From NCBI RefSeq assembly GCF_001657485.1, contig NZ_LXFU01000050.1, positions 221,442 to 285,441 of the forward strand: a stretch of 64,000 nucleotides of DNA, written 5' to 3'. The notes beneath the pieces are model-generated. The model ran no database searches. It was not told where the DNA came from and was given only the letters and a program-made list of their open reading frames with translations. Both the position numbers and the translations under genes were made by a program. This document shows, piece after piece, positions 8,591 through 17,662 of this stretch (its first letter is position 1; each line of letters starts with the position of its first letter). Source of the stretch: Rhizobium sp. WYCCWR10014 (lineage in GTDB: Bacteria; Pseudomonadota; Alphaproteobacteria; Rhizobiales; Rhizobiaceae).

Positions 8591-9442
8591 TCAGCGGCTC
8601 GGCTGAGACCAGCGGCACAGGCGCCGCTGCAGCAAAACGAGCAGGGCATTGGCGGCAAGCCCGAGGAAGGCGAGCAGAAGGATCGCCGCAAACATCAGCG
8701 GGATCTGAAAATTGTACTGGGCGTTCATGACCTGGAAGCCGATACCCTTGTTGGCGCCGATCATTTCGGCGGCAATCAACAGGAGAAGCGCGGTCGTCGC
8801 CGAAAGACGCAGGCCGACGAAGATCGCCGGCACCGACGCCGGCAGGATGACGCGGCGAAAGATAGTCAGCGGTCCGGCGCCATAAGTCCGCGCCATCTCG
8901 ATAAGCTTCTTGTCCACCTCCTTGACGCCGCTGATCGTGGCGAGCAGCACCGGAAACAGTGTGGCCCAGAAGATCACGAAGATCTTGGATGTCTCGCCGA
9001 GGCCGAGCAGCAGGATGAAGACCGGATAGAGCGCGAGCGCCGAGGTCTGGCGGAAGAGCTGCAGGATCGGATCGAGCGCCTGTTCGACCGCACGAACCTG
9101 GCCCATGAACAGGCCAAGTGGAATGCCGATCACGACGGCAAAGGCGAAGGCGGTTCCGGATCGCTGCAGACTAATGGCGATGTCATCGAGCAGCGCGCCA
9201 TTGGCCAGATTGGTCCAAAGAGCCGACAGGATGACGTTCAGGGGCGGGAAGACGGCGGGGTTGACCCAGCCTCTGGTGCTCGACACCTGCCAGAACACGA
9301 GGAAGCCGATGAGAAGGCCATAACGCGGCAAAAGCGATGCGAGCACCCCGCGCACATTGGAGGCGAGAGTGGAAATATTGCTTTCGCTGCTCTTCGGGCG
9401 GCCGAAGCTTCTCGGAAGAACCTGGTTGATCTCATAAGACAT
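8591..9442 (-). CDS. Sulfonate-type ABC transporter, permease (SsuC-like)
   Basis: 283 residues, about six TM helices. The cytoplasmic coupling loop reads EMARTYGAGPLTIFRRVILPASVPAIFVGLR, as in SsuC/TauC. The start has GAGGAG upstream. It lies between the monooxygenase (11-nt gap) and the binding protein (38-nt gap). A first region of about 30 residues before the first helix is longer than usual but unremarkable. Confidence 0.91.
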   Translation of the reverse strand: MSYEINQVLPRSFGRPKSSESNISTLASNVRGVLASLLPRYGLLIGFLVFWQVSSTRGWVNPAVFPPLNVILSALWTNLANGALLDDIAISLQRSGTAFAFAVVIGIPLGLFMGQVRAVEQALDPILQLFRQTSALALYPVFILLLGLGETSKIFVIFWATLFPVLLATISGVKEVDKKLIEMARTYGAGPLTIFRRVILPASVPAIFVGLRLSATTALLLLIAAEMIGANKGIGFQVMNAQYNFQIPLMFAAILLLAFLGLAANALLVLLQRRLCRWSQPSR

Positions 9443-9452
9443 TCACCGCTCC

Positions 9453-10805
9453 TCACTCTGCTGCCTGGAGAGCTGCACGTCCTGCAGCCAACCGATTGAT
9501 GGGGAAAGGCAGGCCGAGGTTTTCGCGAAGCGTCTTGCCCTCATAGGCCGTCCGGAACAGGCCGCGACGCTGCAGCTCCGGGATGACAAGATCGACGAAG
9601 TCGTCGAGTGCCGTCGGCAGCCAGGGCGGCAGAATGTTGAAGCCGTCGGCAGCTTCGTTCTCGAACCAGTTCTGTAGCGTATCGGCGATCTGTTCGGGCG
9701 TTCCGACGATGGTGTAGTGACCGCGGGCGGAGGCGATCCATTGATAGAGCTGGCGAATGGTGAAGTTGTTTTCATCGGCGATCTGGCGGATGAGGGCCTG
9801 GCGGCTCTTCATGCCTTCCGTCGGCGGCGCTGGCGGAAGAGGCCCGTCGAGATCATAACCGTGCAGATCGAGCGTGCCGCCGGTCAGGCCATTGAGGAGG
9901 CCGATCCCGTCCTCTTCGACGATGAGCGAGGTCAGGCGGTCGTATTTCTCGCGCGCCTCCGCCTCGGTCCTGCCGACGAAAGCGGATACGCCGGGCATGA
10001 CGAGGATGTGATCGGGGTTTCGGCCGAGACCACGGGCGCGTGCCTTGATGTCCCGGTAGAACTCCTGGGCGGTTTCGATATGCTGATGGGCGGTGAAGAT
10101 GACCTCGGCCGTTGCTGCGGCAAGCCCGCGTCCGTCGTCGGATTGGCCGGCCTGGACGATGACGGGATGCCCCTGCGGCGATCGCGACACGTTAAGCGGA
10201 CCGCGCACGCTGAAGTGCTCGCCGCGGTGGTCGGTGTCGTGTAGCTTCGACGGGTCGAAGAACACGCCGGAGTCCTTGTCCCGGATGAATGCGTCGTCTT
10301 CGAAGCTTTCCCAGAGTTTGCGGACAACGTCGACATGCTCGGCAGCGCGGCGATATCGGTCCGCATGCGGAAGCTGGGTATCGCGGTTGAAGTTCTGCGC
10401 CGTCAGGTCGCCCGTCGTGGTCACGACGTTCCAGCCGGCGCGGCCATCCGAGATCAGATCCAGCGAGGCGAACTTGCGCGCGGTCGTGTAAGGCTCCTCG
10501 TAGGTGGTCGAGGACGTGGCGATAAAGCCGAGATGAGTGGTGAAAGGCGCAAGGGCGGAGAACAGGGTCACGGGTTCGAAGCCGGCGACGCGGGCGTTGC
10601 CGCCTTCGCGTGCTCCACCGAAACCGACCGCCAGCCCGTCGGCCAGGAAATAGGCATCGAAGAGCCCGCGCTCAGCTGTCAAAGCGAGACGTTTGTGAAA
10701 CTCAAAACTGGTCGCGCCGTCGGCCGGCTGGTCGGGATGCCGCCATGAAGCAACATGCTGTCCGCCACCGGGAAGAAATGCCCCAAGCCTGATTTTCCGT
10801 GTCAT
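9453..10805 (-). CDS. FMN-dependent monooxygenase, NtaA/SnaA/DszA family
   Basis: 450 residues, a luciferase-like (bacterial LLM) TIM-barrel enzyme using reduced FMN supplied by a separate reductase, which is not encoded in this cluster. Motifs: RKIRLGAFLPGGGQHVASWR at the N-terminus, SDGRAGWNVVTT (substrate/FMN site) at about 135-147, and HPVIVQAGQSDDGR near the middle. The family oxidises organosulfur compounds and aminopolycarboxylates. It leads the SsuACB-like transporter operon, so a carbon-sulfur desulfurising role is the best guess, though the exact substrate is open. Confidence 0.88.
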   Translation of the reverse strand: MTRKIRLGAFLPGGGQHVASWRHPDQPADGATSFEFHKRLALTAERGLFDAYFLADGLAVGFGGAREGGNARVAGFEPVTLFSALAPFTTHLGFIATSSTTYEEPYTTARKFASLDLISDGRAGWNVVTTTGDLTAQNFNRDTQLPHADRYRRAAEHVDVVRKLWESFEDDAFIRDKDSGVFFDPSKLHDTDHRGEHFSVRGPLNVSRSPQGHPVIVQAGQSDDGRGLAAATAEVIFTAHQHIETAQEFYRDIKARARGLGRNPDHILVMPGVSAFVGRTEAEAREKYDRLTSLIVEEDGIGLLNGLTGGTLDLHGYDLDGPLPPAPPTEGMKSRQALIRQIADENNFTIRQLYQWIASARGHYTIVGTPEQIADTLQNWFENEAADGFNILPPWLPTALDDFVDLVIPELQRRGLFRTAYEGKTLRENLGLPFPINRLAAGRAALQAAE

Positions 10806-10888
10806 TGCGCGTTCTCTCCGGTTGCCGTCAACAGCTCGGCCTTCCCCAAGGCCAAGTAAAAAATTGGCTGTTGGACTGCTAAAATACG

Positions 10889-10911
10889 TTCTCTATCAAT
10901 TTTATAGAGAA
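10889..10911. promoter_or_regulatory. Inverted repeat upstream of the monooxygenase operon
   Basis: The arms TTCTCTAT and ATAGAGAA are a perfect 8-bp inverted repeat around the 7-base spacer CAATTTT, about 84 bp upstream of the monooxygenase start. It is AT-rich and a candidate operator for a sulfur-responsive regulator. The whole gap 10806-11202 (397 bp) holds no other supported gene. A short GTG frame with a good GGAGGA at about 10940 on the plus strand has no recognisable product. Confidence 0.35.
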
Positions 10912-11202
10912 ACTTAATTTCATAGTTTCGGAGGAAGAGTGAATAGATTTCCTGGATTGGCAGGAAATCGGAAATCAACGATCGGGGCGGCTACTCCGGG
11001 TATGCGAGCACAGGCCGGCAGCCGGGATCTGCAGGCGTGGCGAAGAGCCCGGCTGAGACGACAAAAATAGCGCCCTGTGCCCGCTGCAGCGCCGCCGGAG
11101 CGAACATGATCCGATTTGACGAGCATGGAATTGAATGCCGGCTTACGCACGAGCATCCGTGCCACCTGACATCGATGCCTTGATGTGCTCAGGGCATCGG
11201 TC

Positions 11203-11982
11203 TCATTTTGGCCGGGTCGGGGCATGGTCGAGGCCGGCGGCGGCCTTCTTCAGACAGTCGAGGTAGCGGTCGCGGTTGGCAATGCCATCGTCGCGCGGCG
11301 TGACGAGGCAGAGCGTTGCGGCGGCATGACCTTCCTCGCCCCGCACCGGTACAGCAAAACAGTGCGTGAAGCTGTCGACGATACTGTTGAAGGTGAAGAG
11401 ACCTTCGCGCTCGGCTTGGCGCACCTCGGCGATGAAGGTTTGCGGCTCGAGCCATTCGCCGTTCGGCAGGCGGAAATCCTGCGGCGGAATGAAGGTCAGG
11501 ATTTCCTGATCCGACAGATGCGCGACGAGCAGGCGGCCGGACGCCGTCCACGGGATCGGCACCGACTGCCCGACATCCGTCGAAATGCGGAAGGGGCGCG
11601 CGCCTTCGCGCATGCGGACGACCGTGTATCTGTTTCCATCCAGCATGCAGAACTGCGCCGTCTCCCGCGTCTCGTCGGCAAGCTGTTCCAGCGCCGCCTC
11701 GCATTCGCGGGTGAAATCAAAATGGTTCTCATAGGCTGCGCCGAGGAAATACAGTTTGCGGCCGAGATAGACACGCCCCTCGCCGCCGGTGAATTCCAGG
11801 ATGCCATTCTGCAGCAGCAGGTTGACGAGCTCGTAAACCGATGAGCGCGGCGCGCCGATCTGCGCGGCGATTTCATTCGGCTTCAGAGCCTGGCGTTTCT
11901 GGCGCAGGAAATCGAGGATCTCGAAGGCGCGGTCGAGCCCGCGGGCCCGCTTGCCGGCTGCTTCGTCCTGAACTGCATCCAT
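11203..11982 (-). CDS. IclR-family transcriptional regulator
   Basis: 259 residues. The N-terminal winged helix-turn-helix (RAFEILDFLRQKRQALKPNEIAAQIGAPRSSVYELVNLLLQNG, about 17-60) precedes the effector-binding domain (about 85-250, with the typical WTASGRLLVAHL). The start at 11982 has AGGGA 11 nt upstream. A longer frame to 12042 lacks a ribosome site. It is divergent from the operon beginning at 12202 and is its likely local regulator. A motif shared between 12134-12155 and 21580-21601 suggests that it also controls the gene at 21560. Confidence 0.9.
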   Translation of the reverse strand: MDAVQDEAAGKRARGLDRAFEILDFLRQKRQALKPNEIAAQIGAPRSSVYELVNLLLQNGILEFTGGEGRVYLGRKLYFLGAAYENHFDFTRECEAALEQLADETRETAQFCMLDGNRYTVVRMREGARPFRISTDVGQSVPIPWTASGRLLVAHLSDQEILTFIPPQDFRLPNGEWLEPQTFIAEVRQAEREGLFTFNSIVDSFTHCFAVPVRGEEGHAAATLCLVTPRDDGIANRDRYLDCLKKAAAGLDHAPTRPK

Positions 11983-12133
11983 TGCTGTCGATCCCTTTTT
12001 TTGTCCGGCCAAGCTTTTCAAGCCGTCTGCCGCATCTGTCAATCGATCCCGTCATTCATTGCGAATGAAATTTTTGCACCCCTCTTGCGAGGTAAAAAAA
12101 TCGGCATAAGATCACCCCGTCCGGTATATAGAT

Positions 12134-12155
12134 CACATGTACATTATATTGGACA
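12134..12155. promoter_or_regulatory. Putative IclR operator, copy 1
   Basis: On the minus strand this 22-base stretch starts TGTCCA and ends ACATGTG. It aligns without gaps to the site at 21580-21601 with 17 of 22 identical positions. It lies 47 bp upstream of the transporter operon and about 150 bp from the IclR start. Two divergent promoters sharing such a motif point to one regulator. The operator role and the identity of the binding protein are inferred. Confidence 0.5.
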
Positions 12156-12201
12156 CGGATGGCAAGCCGTCAACGCTGCCGCACACAAAAAGGGGATCGA
12201 C

Positions 12202-13275
12202 ATGAAGAATCTTGAAACCGGCATTTCCGCTTCGCTGCGCCGCCGCCTTCTTGCGGGTGCCGCCGCTGCTGCGGCACTCCTCGTCTTTTCGGCCGGCACG
12301 GCCTCGGCCGCCGCCAATTGCATCAAGGGTGACAGGAAGGCGCCCTATACGATCGGCTGGGCGAACATCTATTCGGTACCGACCTGGATGAAGCAGACCG
12401 AAGGCACCATCACGGCTGAAGTGGAGGAACTGAAGAAGGCGGGCCTGGTGAAGGACCTGATGATCACGGACGCGCAGGGCAACGCCCAGACGCAGATCCA
12501 GCAGATCCAGTCGATGATCGACGCCAATGTCGACGCCATCGTGGTGATCGCCGGTTCTTCCAACGCGCTCGACCGCGTCATATCAGATGCCTGCGACAAG
12601 GGCATCGCCGTCGTGAATTTCGACAGCCTTGTCAACACCGACAAGGTGACGGCGAAGATCAACACCGATTCCAACGAATGGGGCGCGACCGCTGCCAAGT
12701 GGATGGTCGGCCAGCTCGGCGGCAAGGGCAAGATCATCATCATGAACGGCCCGGCCGGCATTTCGGTGAGCGATGACCGCCGCAAGGGCGCCCAGCCGGT
12801 CCTCGACGCCAATCCCGGTCTCCAGGTGATCACCGAGACGAACACGGAATATAACGTCGCCCCGGCACAGGAAGCGATGACCAGCCTGCTCTTCGCCAAT
12901 CCCGAAATCGACGGCGTGCTGTCGCTCGGCGGCGCGCTGTCGGCCGGCTCGGTGCTGGCCTTCGAGCGCCAGGGCCGCGACCAGGTGCCGACAACAGGCG
13001 AAAACGCCAGGCAGTTCCTGGAACTCTGGAAGGAGAAGGGACTGAAGGGCTGGGCCACCATGCAGCCCAACTGGCTCGGCGCGCTGTCCGTTTACACCGC
13101 CGTGGAGGCGCTGGAAGGCAAGGACGTTCCGGCCTTCGTCAAGGTGCCGCTGCCTGTCATCGACGACAGCACGATCGGTAGCTACCTCGCCCGGGCCGAC
13201 AAGTTCCCGGCTGATGGCTATATCTACTCGGACTACGACAAGGCGCTCTTCGACAAGCTGCTTGCCACCAAGTAA
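12202..13275 (+). CDS. Ribose-type ABC transporter, periplasmic binding protein
   Basis: 357 residues. A long signal peptide (RRRLLAGAAAAAALLVFSAGTASA, about 14-37) is followed by a family-4 periplasmic-binding fold (YTIGWANIYSVPTWMKQTEGTI; QIQQIQSMIDANVDAIVVIAGSSNALD; VNFDSLV). The start at 12202 has AGGGGA upstream; the long in-frame extension back to 12001 is unlikely. This family takes up pentoses, hexoses, polyols and some unrelated ligands such as autoinducer-2. It heads an eight-gene operon whose enzymes act on nitrogen compounds, so the ligand may be an amino or N-acyl sugar-like compound (inference). Confidence 0.9.
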   Translation: MKNLETGISASLRRRLLAGAAAAAALLVFSAGTASAAANCIKGDRKAPYTIGWANIYSVPTWMKQTEGTITAEVEELKKAGLVKDLMITDAQGNAQTQIQQIQSMIDANVDAIVVIAGSSNALDRVISDACDKGIAVVNFDSLVNTDKVTAKINTDSNEWGATAAKWMVGQLGGKGKIIIMNGPAGISVSDDRRKGAQPVLDANPGLQVITETNTEYNVAPAQEAMTSLLFANPEIDGVLSLGGALSAGSVLAFERQGRDQVPTTGENARQFLELWKEKGLKGWATMQPNWLGALSVYTAVEALEGKDVPAFVKVPLPVIDDSTIGSYLARADKFPADGYIYSDYDKALFDKLLATK

Positions 13276-13297
13276 TCCCGGGTTGAGGAAAGCCGTC

Positions 13298-14812
13298 ATG
13301 ACGGAAGAAAAACCCCTGCTGGAAGCCCGGCAGGTGTTCAGGGGATTTTTCGGCAATCCCGTTTTGAAGGGCGTCGATATCGCCCTTCTGCCGGGCAGGG
13401 TTCACGCCCTGCTCGGCGAAAACGGCGCCGGCAAGTCCACGCTGATCAACCTCCTGTCCGGGGCTCTCCAGCCGGAGGGCGGTTCCATCCTCGTCGACGG
13501 CAAGCCGGTCGGGCGCTTCAGCCCGGCGGCTGCACGCGCGGCGGGTATTGCCGTCGTTCAGCAGGAGCTGAGCCTAACGGCCAATCTGTCGATTGCCGAA
13601 AATATCGGGCTCGGCGCCTTTCCGCGCCGGTTCGGTTTCATCGATTACAAAGCGCTTCATCGCGGCGTGTCAGATGTCTGCGACATGGTGGGGCTCACCG
13701 AACCGCTCGACATGCCGGTCGCCGATCTGGCGCTTGGCCGCCGTCAGATGGTGGAGATCGCCAAGGCGCTGTTCCGCAAACCGCGCGTGCTGATCCTGGA
13801 CGAGCCGACGTCGTCGCTTTCCGCACACGAAGCCGGCATCCTTGCCCGTCTGATCGAGACCCTCAAGGACCGCGGCACGGCACTTCTCTACATTTCTCAC
13901 CGCCTCAACGAAGTGCAGGCGCTCTGCTCGCATGTCACGGTGCTGAAGGACGGCTTGGTCACCGCCGACCAGTCGCTGTCCGGCATCGACGGTGAAGGCC
14001 TGGTGCGGCTGATGGTCGGCCGCGAGACCGGCGACCTGTTCCCACCGCGCTCCTTCACAGCACCCGGCGCGATGCGCATCAACGTCGAAGGCTTTTCCGC
14101 CGGCATGGTGCGTGACATCGGCTTCTCCGCCCGCGCCGGCGAAATCGTCGGCATTGGCGGGCTGGTGGGGCAAGGACAGGAAGACCTGCTGCTCGGCCTT
14201 TACGGCGCGATTCCGGCCTCGGCCGCTCGGGCGGAGGTCTCCGGCAAACCCGCCCTGCCCGCGCATGTCGGCGAGGCGAACGCCGCCGGTATCGTCTATG
14301 TCCCGGCCGACCGCAAGCACGAGGGGCTGGTGCTGCCCCACTCTATCGCATCCAATCTCATCCTGCCCTCGCTCGGACGGCTCGCGCGCAAAGGGCTGCG
14401 CGACCGGCCGGCGGAAAACGGCCTGGTCGCCGATCTCGCGCGCCGGCTGACGATCAAGGGCGACACGGCCCGCCCGGTACAGGCGCTTTCCGGCGGCAAC
14501 CAGCAGAAGGTGGCGCTCGCCAAATGGCTGCCGCTCGATCCCTCCGTTCTGCTCCTCAACGATCCGACGCGCGGCGTCGACATCGAGACCAAGCGGGAAA
14601 TCTACCTCATGCTCCGCGCCTTCGCCGCCGAGGGGCGGCTCGTCATACTGGCCAGCTCCGATACGCCGGAGCTCGTGCATCTCTGCGACCGTGTCGTGGT
14701 TCTGCGCGAGGGACGCGTCGCCGCGTCGCTGTCGCAGGATGAAATCAGCGAAGGAGCGATCGTCGGCGCAGCCATGGGCATCACCACCACAACGCAGGGA
14801 GAGGCGGCATGA
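13298..14812 (+). CDS. Ribose-type ABC transporter, fused double ATP-binding protein (RbsA-like)
   Basis: 504 residues with two nucleotide-binding domains. Domain 1 has Walker A GENGAGKST, an atypical signature LALGRRQMVEIAKAL and Walker B VLILDEPTSSL. Domain 2, as in all RbsA-like proteins, lacks a standard Walker A but has LSGGNQQKVALAKWL. Its Walker B reads VLLLNDPTRGVD where the family normally has LDEPTRGVD, so Asp and the catalytic Glu are replaced. Hydrolysis probably depends on domain 1. The start at 13298 has GAGGAAA upstream. Confidence 0.92.
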   Translation: MTEEKPLLEARQVFRGFFGNPVLKGVDIALLPGRVHALLGENGAGKSTLINLLSGALQPEGGSILVDGKPVGRFSPAAARAAGIAVVQQELSLTANLSIAENIGLGAFPRRFGFIDYKALHRGVSDVCDMVGLTEPLDMPVADLALGRRQMVEIAKALFRKPRVLILDEPTSSLSAHEAGILARLIETLKDRGTALLYISHRLNEVQALCSHVTVLKDGLVTADQSLSGIDGEGLVRLMVGRETGDLFPPRSFTAPGAMRINVEGFSAGMVRDIGFSARAGEIVGIGGLVGQGQEDLLLGLYGAIPASAARAEVSGKPALPAHVGEANAAGIVYVPADRKHEGLVLPHSIASNLILPSLGRLARKGLRDRPAENGLVADLARRLTIKGDTARPVQALSGGNQQKVALAKWLPLDPSVLLLNDPTRGVDIETKREIYLMLRAFAAEGRLVILASSDTPELVHLCDRVVVLREGRVAASLSQDEISEGAIVGAAMGITTTTQGEAA

Positions 14813-15771
14813 GCACAAGTTCGTCATCCCGGCTTTACGGCTCGATCCAGCTTCGACGCAACCGCGGCCTTGCCGGCCTTTATCTGGTTGTCGCCGCCTT
14901 TCTCATCCTCTATGCGCTGCTCTTTCCCGGCATCCTTTCGATCGGCGGCTTCTCCAAGTTCACGCAGAACTGGTTCCCGCTGGCGCTCGTCACCATGGCG
15001 CAGGCATTGCTCATGCTGAACGGCGGCATCACGCTGGCGATCGGCCCGCTCGTCAGCCTTGGAGCGGTGATCGCCGCGACGACAATGGAAGGCGCGCTCG
15101 GCGTGCCGGGCGGCATTCTCGCGGTCTCGCTTGCCGGTCTTTCGATCGGCGCCGTCATCGGCGCCATCGTTACCTATCTGAGGCTTCCCGCAATCATCGT
15201 CACGCTGGCCGGCTCCTTCATCATCGGCGGGGTCGCGCTCATCCTGCTGCCGCGGCCGGGCGGGTTCATTCCCGATTGGCTGTCGACGGTGCTGGCCGGC
15301 CACACGCCCGTCGCCTTCGCGTTGCTCGTCGTGATCCTCGGACTCTGGAAGGTCTTTCTGGCAACGCCGCTCGGCCTCGGCATCTACGCGGCCGGCGACA
15401 ATCCGGTCGGCGCGTTCCGCTCCGGCGTCCCGGTCGAACGGGTGAAGGTCGCAGCCTTCGCGCTGTCCGGTCTTCTCGCAGCCCTGACCGGTCTCTTCGT
15501 CGCTGCGCAGACCGGGTCGGGTGATCCCGTTATCGGCACGCCCTTCACGCTGAACTCGATCGCCGCCGCGGTGCTCGGCGGCGTGGGTTTCCTCGGCGGC
15601 AAAGGCACAATGCGCGGCGCGATCTGTGGCAGCCTGCTGCTCTCGGTGATGATCAACGTCATGTTCTTCCTGGGCTTCCCGCCGGTCGCGCAATATGTCG
15701 CGCAAGGTCTGATCATCGTCGGCGCGGTCGCCGTGCCGGAACTTCTTGGGGCTTGGAGGGCAAGACGATGA
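14809..15771 (+). CDS. Ribose-type ABC transporter, permease 1 (RbsC-like)
   Basis: 320 residues, 8-10 hydrophobic helices. The conserved ALLMLNGGITLAIGPLVSLGAVI corresponds to the GGIDLSVGS motif of RbsC, and LGGVGFLGGKGTMRGAICG to the conserved C-terminal loop. Start and ATPase stop overlap as ATGA. A second permease follows, so the channel is probably a heterodimer, unlike the RbsC homodimer. Confidence 0.91.
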   Translation: MSTSSSSRLYGSIQLRRNRGLAGLYLVVAAFLILYALLFPGILSIGGFSKFTQNWFPLALVTMAQALLMLNGGITLAIGPLVSLGAVIAATTMEGALGVPGGILAVSLAGLSIGAVIGAIVTYLRLPAIIVTLAGSFIIGGVALILLPRPGGFIPDWLSTVLAGHTPVAFALLVVILGLWKVFLATPLGLGIYAAGDNPVGAFRSGVPVERVKVAAFALSGLLAALTGLFVAAQTGSGDPVIGTPFTLNSIAAAVLGGVGFLGGKGTMRGAICGSLLLSVMINVMFFLGFPPVAQYVAQGLIIVGAVAVPELLGAWRARR

Positions 15772-16709
15772 ACATCATCAGGTCCGCGTTCCGCAATCCG
15801 CCGCTGCTGACCTTCCTTCTGGTCGCGCTCGTCTGGATCGTCGCAAGCGGCTCACTGCGTGGTTTCGGCGCCTATGGCCACCTGCGCTATCTGCTCGAAC
15901 TCGCCGCGGTGATCGGCATTGCGGCTGCCGGCCAGACGCTCGTCATCCTGATGGGCGGCATTGATCTGTCCGTCGGCGCGGTCATCACCGTCACGGCGAT
16001 CCTGTTGCCGCTCATCTCGCCGGCGTGGGATCCAACCGGCCTCGCCGGCATCGCGGCGGCCCTTACCATCGCCACGGCTATCGGCCTGATGAACGGTGCC
16101 GGGGCCGCCTATCTTCGCGTGCCGCCGATCATCATGACGCTTGCCATGGCGACCTTCCTGCAGGGCTTGCTCGTCATCGTCGCCGGCGGCAGCGCGGTCA
16201 CCGTCAGCAATCCGGCGGTCATTCTGCTCGGGCAGGCGCGGCCGTTCGGCATTCCCTCGGGCATCATTCTGTGGCTCGTCGTCTCGATCGTCGTCTTGCT
16301 GCTCGTCCACCGCATGCCGATCGGCGCGCGTTTCCTGGCGCTTGGGGCGAACCCGCTGGCGGCTCGGCTTTCCGGCGTCAGCGTCACCCGCAACACGCTG
16401 ATCGTCCATACCCTGTCGGGCTTTTTCGCAGGGCTCGCAGGCATTCTCGTGCTCGGCATGAACCGGCAAGGTTATGTCGGCATCGGCGACCCCTATCTGC
16501 TGACCTCGATCGCCGCCGTCGTGCTCGGCGGCACCTCCATCCTCGGCGGCCGCGGCACCTATGCCGGGACCATTCCGGGGGCAATCCTGCTCGTCACGAC
16601 GACGGCGCTGATCACCGTCGTCAATGCTTCGCCCGGCTGGCGCTCGATCATGTTCGGCACACTGATCCTTGCCCTTTTGCTCGTTTCCGGCCGCGAGGCG
16701 CGCAGATGA
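15768..16709 (+). CDS. Ribose-type ABC transporter, permease 2 (RbsC-like)
   Basis: 313 residues. It has LVILMGGIDLSVGAVITVTA, the full RbsC motif, and LGGTSILGGRGTYAGTIPGA near the C-terminus. The start at 15768 overlaps the previous stop (ATGA). An alternative start five codons upstream is possible. Its stop overlaps the next start, so five genes of this operon are tightly coupled. Confidence 0.91.
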   Translation: MNIIRSAFRNPPLLTFLLVALVWIVASGSLRGFGAYGHLRYLLELAAVIGIAAAGQTLVILMGGIDLSVGAVITVTAILLPLISPAWDPTGLAGIAAALTIATAIGLMNGAGAAYLRVPPIIMTLAMATFLQGLLVIVAGGSAVTVSNPAVILLGQARPFGIPSGIILWLVVSIVVLLLVHRMPIGARFLALGANPLAARLSGVSVTRNTLIVHTLSGFFAGLAGILVLGMNRQGYVGIGDPYLLTSIAAVVLGGTSILGGRGTYAGTIPGAILLVTTTALITVVNASPGWRSIMFGTLILALLLVSGREARR

Positions 16710-17662
16710 CTGAGCTCTACGACGGGCCGGTGATCGACCCGCACCATCACCTCTGGGATCTCAGCCTGCAACGCCATCCCTGGCTTCAGAAGGCGCAGGC
16801 TTCCGGCGAGGAAATGGTTTTCGGAAGCCTCGCACCGATCCTGCGCGACTACGGCATCGACGATTATCGCGCCGATGCTGCCCGCCAGAATGTAGTTGCG
16901 ACCGTGCATGTGGAGGCCGGCTGGTCCGTTGCCTACCCGCTCGAAGAGAGCCGCTGGCTGGATGGCCTCGACCGCAGCTCCGGTGTGGCGCACCGTTATA
17001 TCGCGCGCGTGCCCCTCGACGGGCCGGACGCCTTGCGCCTGCTCGAGGCGGAAGCGGCAAATCCCAACGTCGTCGGTATCCGTGATATTCTGAGCTGGCA
17101 TCCCGATGTGGCGAAGAGTTTTGCTTCGCGCCCGAACCGCATGGGCGATCCCGCCTGGCGGGCAGGGTTAGCGCACGCCACGCGGCTCGGGCTGGTCTTC
17201 GACCTGATGCTCTATCCCTGGCAGATGAATGAGGCGCTCGAACTGGTGCGCGCTTTTCCGCAAACGCTTTTCGTGCTCAATCACGGTGGCAGCCCGGCCG
17301 ATCGGACGGAGGACGGCATGGCGCTCTGGCGCCGCGGCATGCGGGCGCTCGGCAGCGAGCCGAATTTGCGCCTGAAGATTTCCGACCTCGTCGCCTACGA
17401 CAATAAGTGGACGCTCGAAAGCTTGCAGCCGGTGATCGAGCATTGCCTCGATTGTTTCGGCCCGGCGCGCGCCATGTTCGCGAGCGACTTTCCGGTCGCG
17501 GGCTTGCATGCCTCTTTCGACGAGGTCTACCAGGTCTTCCGAGCGGTCGCCTCAGAGCTCTCTTACGACGAGAAGCGCGCCCTGTTCTTTGCCACGGCCA
17601 ACGACACTTATCGCCTCGGCATCGCCGACCCGGCCGAGATCAGGAGTGGCCGCCATGTCTGA
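16706..17662 (+). CDS. TIM-barrel metal-dependent hydrolase (amidohydrolase_2 / COG3618 type)
   Basis: 318 residues. The N-terminal DPHHHLWDL supplies the family's metal/active-site His cluster; the barrel ends with MFASDFPVAGLHASFDE, whose Asp is the usual catalytic residue. The COG3618 group contains L-fuconolactonase, rhamnonolactonase and 2-pyrone-4,6-dicarboxylate lactonase, so lactone or amide hydrolysis is likely. The start overlaps the permease stop and the stop overlaps the next gene, which places it firmly in the operon. Confidence 0.87.
   Translation: MTELYDGPVIDPHHHLWDLSLQRHPWLQKAQASGEEMVFGSLAPILRDYGIDDYRADAARQNVVATVHVEAGWSVAYPLEESRWLDGLDRSSGVAHRYIARVPLDGPDALRLLEAEAANPNVVGIRDILSWHPDVAKSFASRPNRMGDPAWRAGLAHATRLGLVFDLMLYPWQMNEALELVRAFPQTLFVLNHGGSPADRTEDGMALWRRGMRALGSEPNLRLKISDLVAYDNKWTLESLQPVIEHCLDCFGPARAMFASDFPVAGLHASFDEVYQVFRAVASELSYDEKRALFFATANDTYRLGIADPAEIRSGRHV

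Noticed and set aside
10940..11071. Plus-strand GTG frame of about 43 residues with GGAGGA
   Set aside because: The ribosome site is good but the peptide is Arg-rich, without any known motif or neighbour that would explain it; recorded as unproven.
10920..11225. A 101-residue minus-strand frame between monooxygenase and IclR genes
   Set aside because: No ribosome site, no motif, low-complexity Arg/Ala content.
13670..14827. A 385-residue open frame antisense to the double ATPase
   Set aside because: Same reason: GC-driven antisense frame over a conserved gene, no domain.
14824..15705. A 293-residue open frame antisense to the first ribose-type permease
   Set aside because: It is a shadow of the high-GC permease gene: composition is biased to Arg/Glu/Asp, there is no ribosome site and the sense frame is clearly real.
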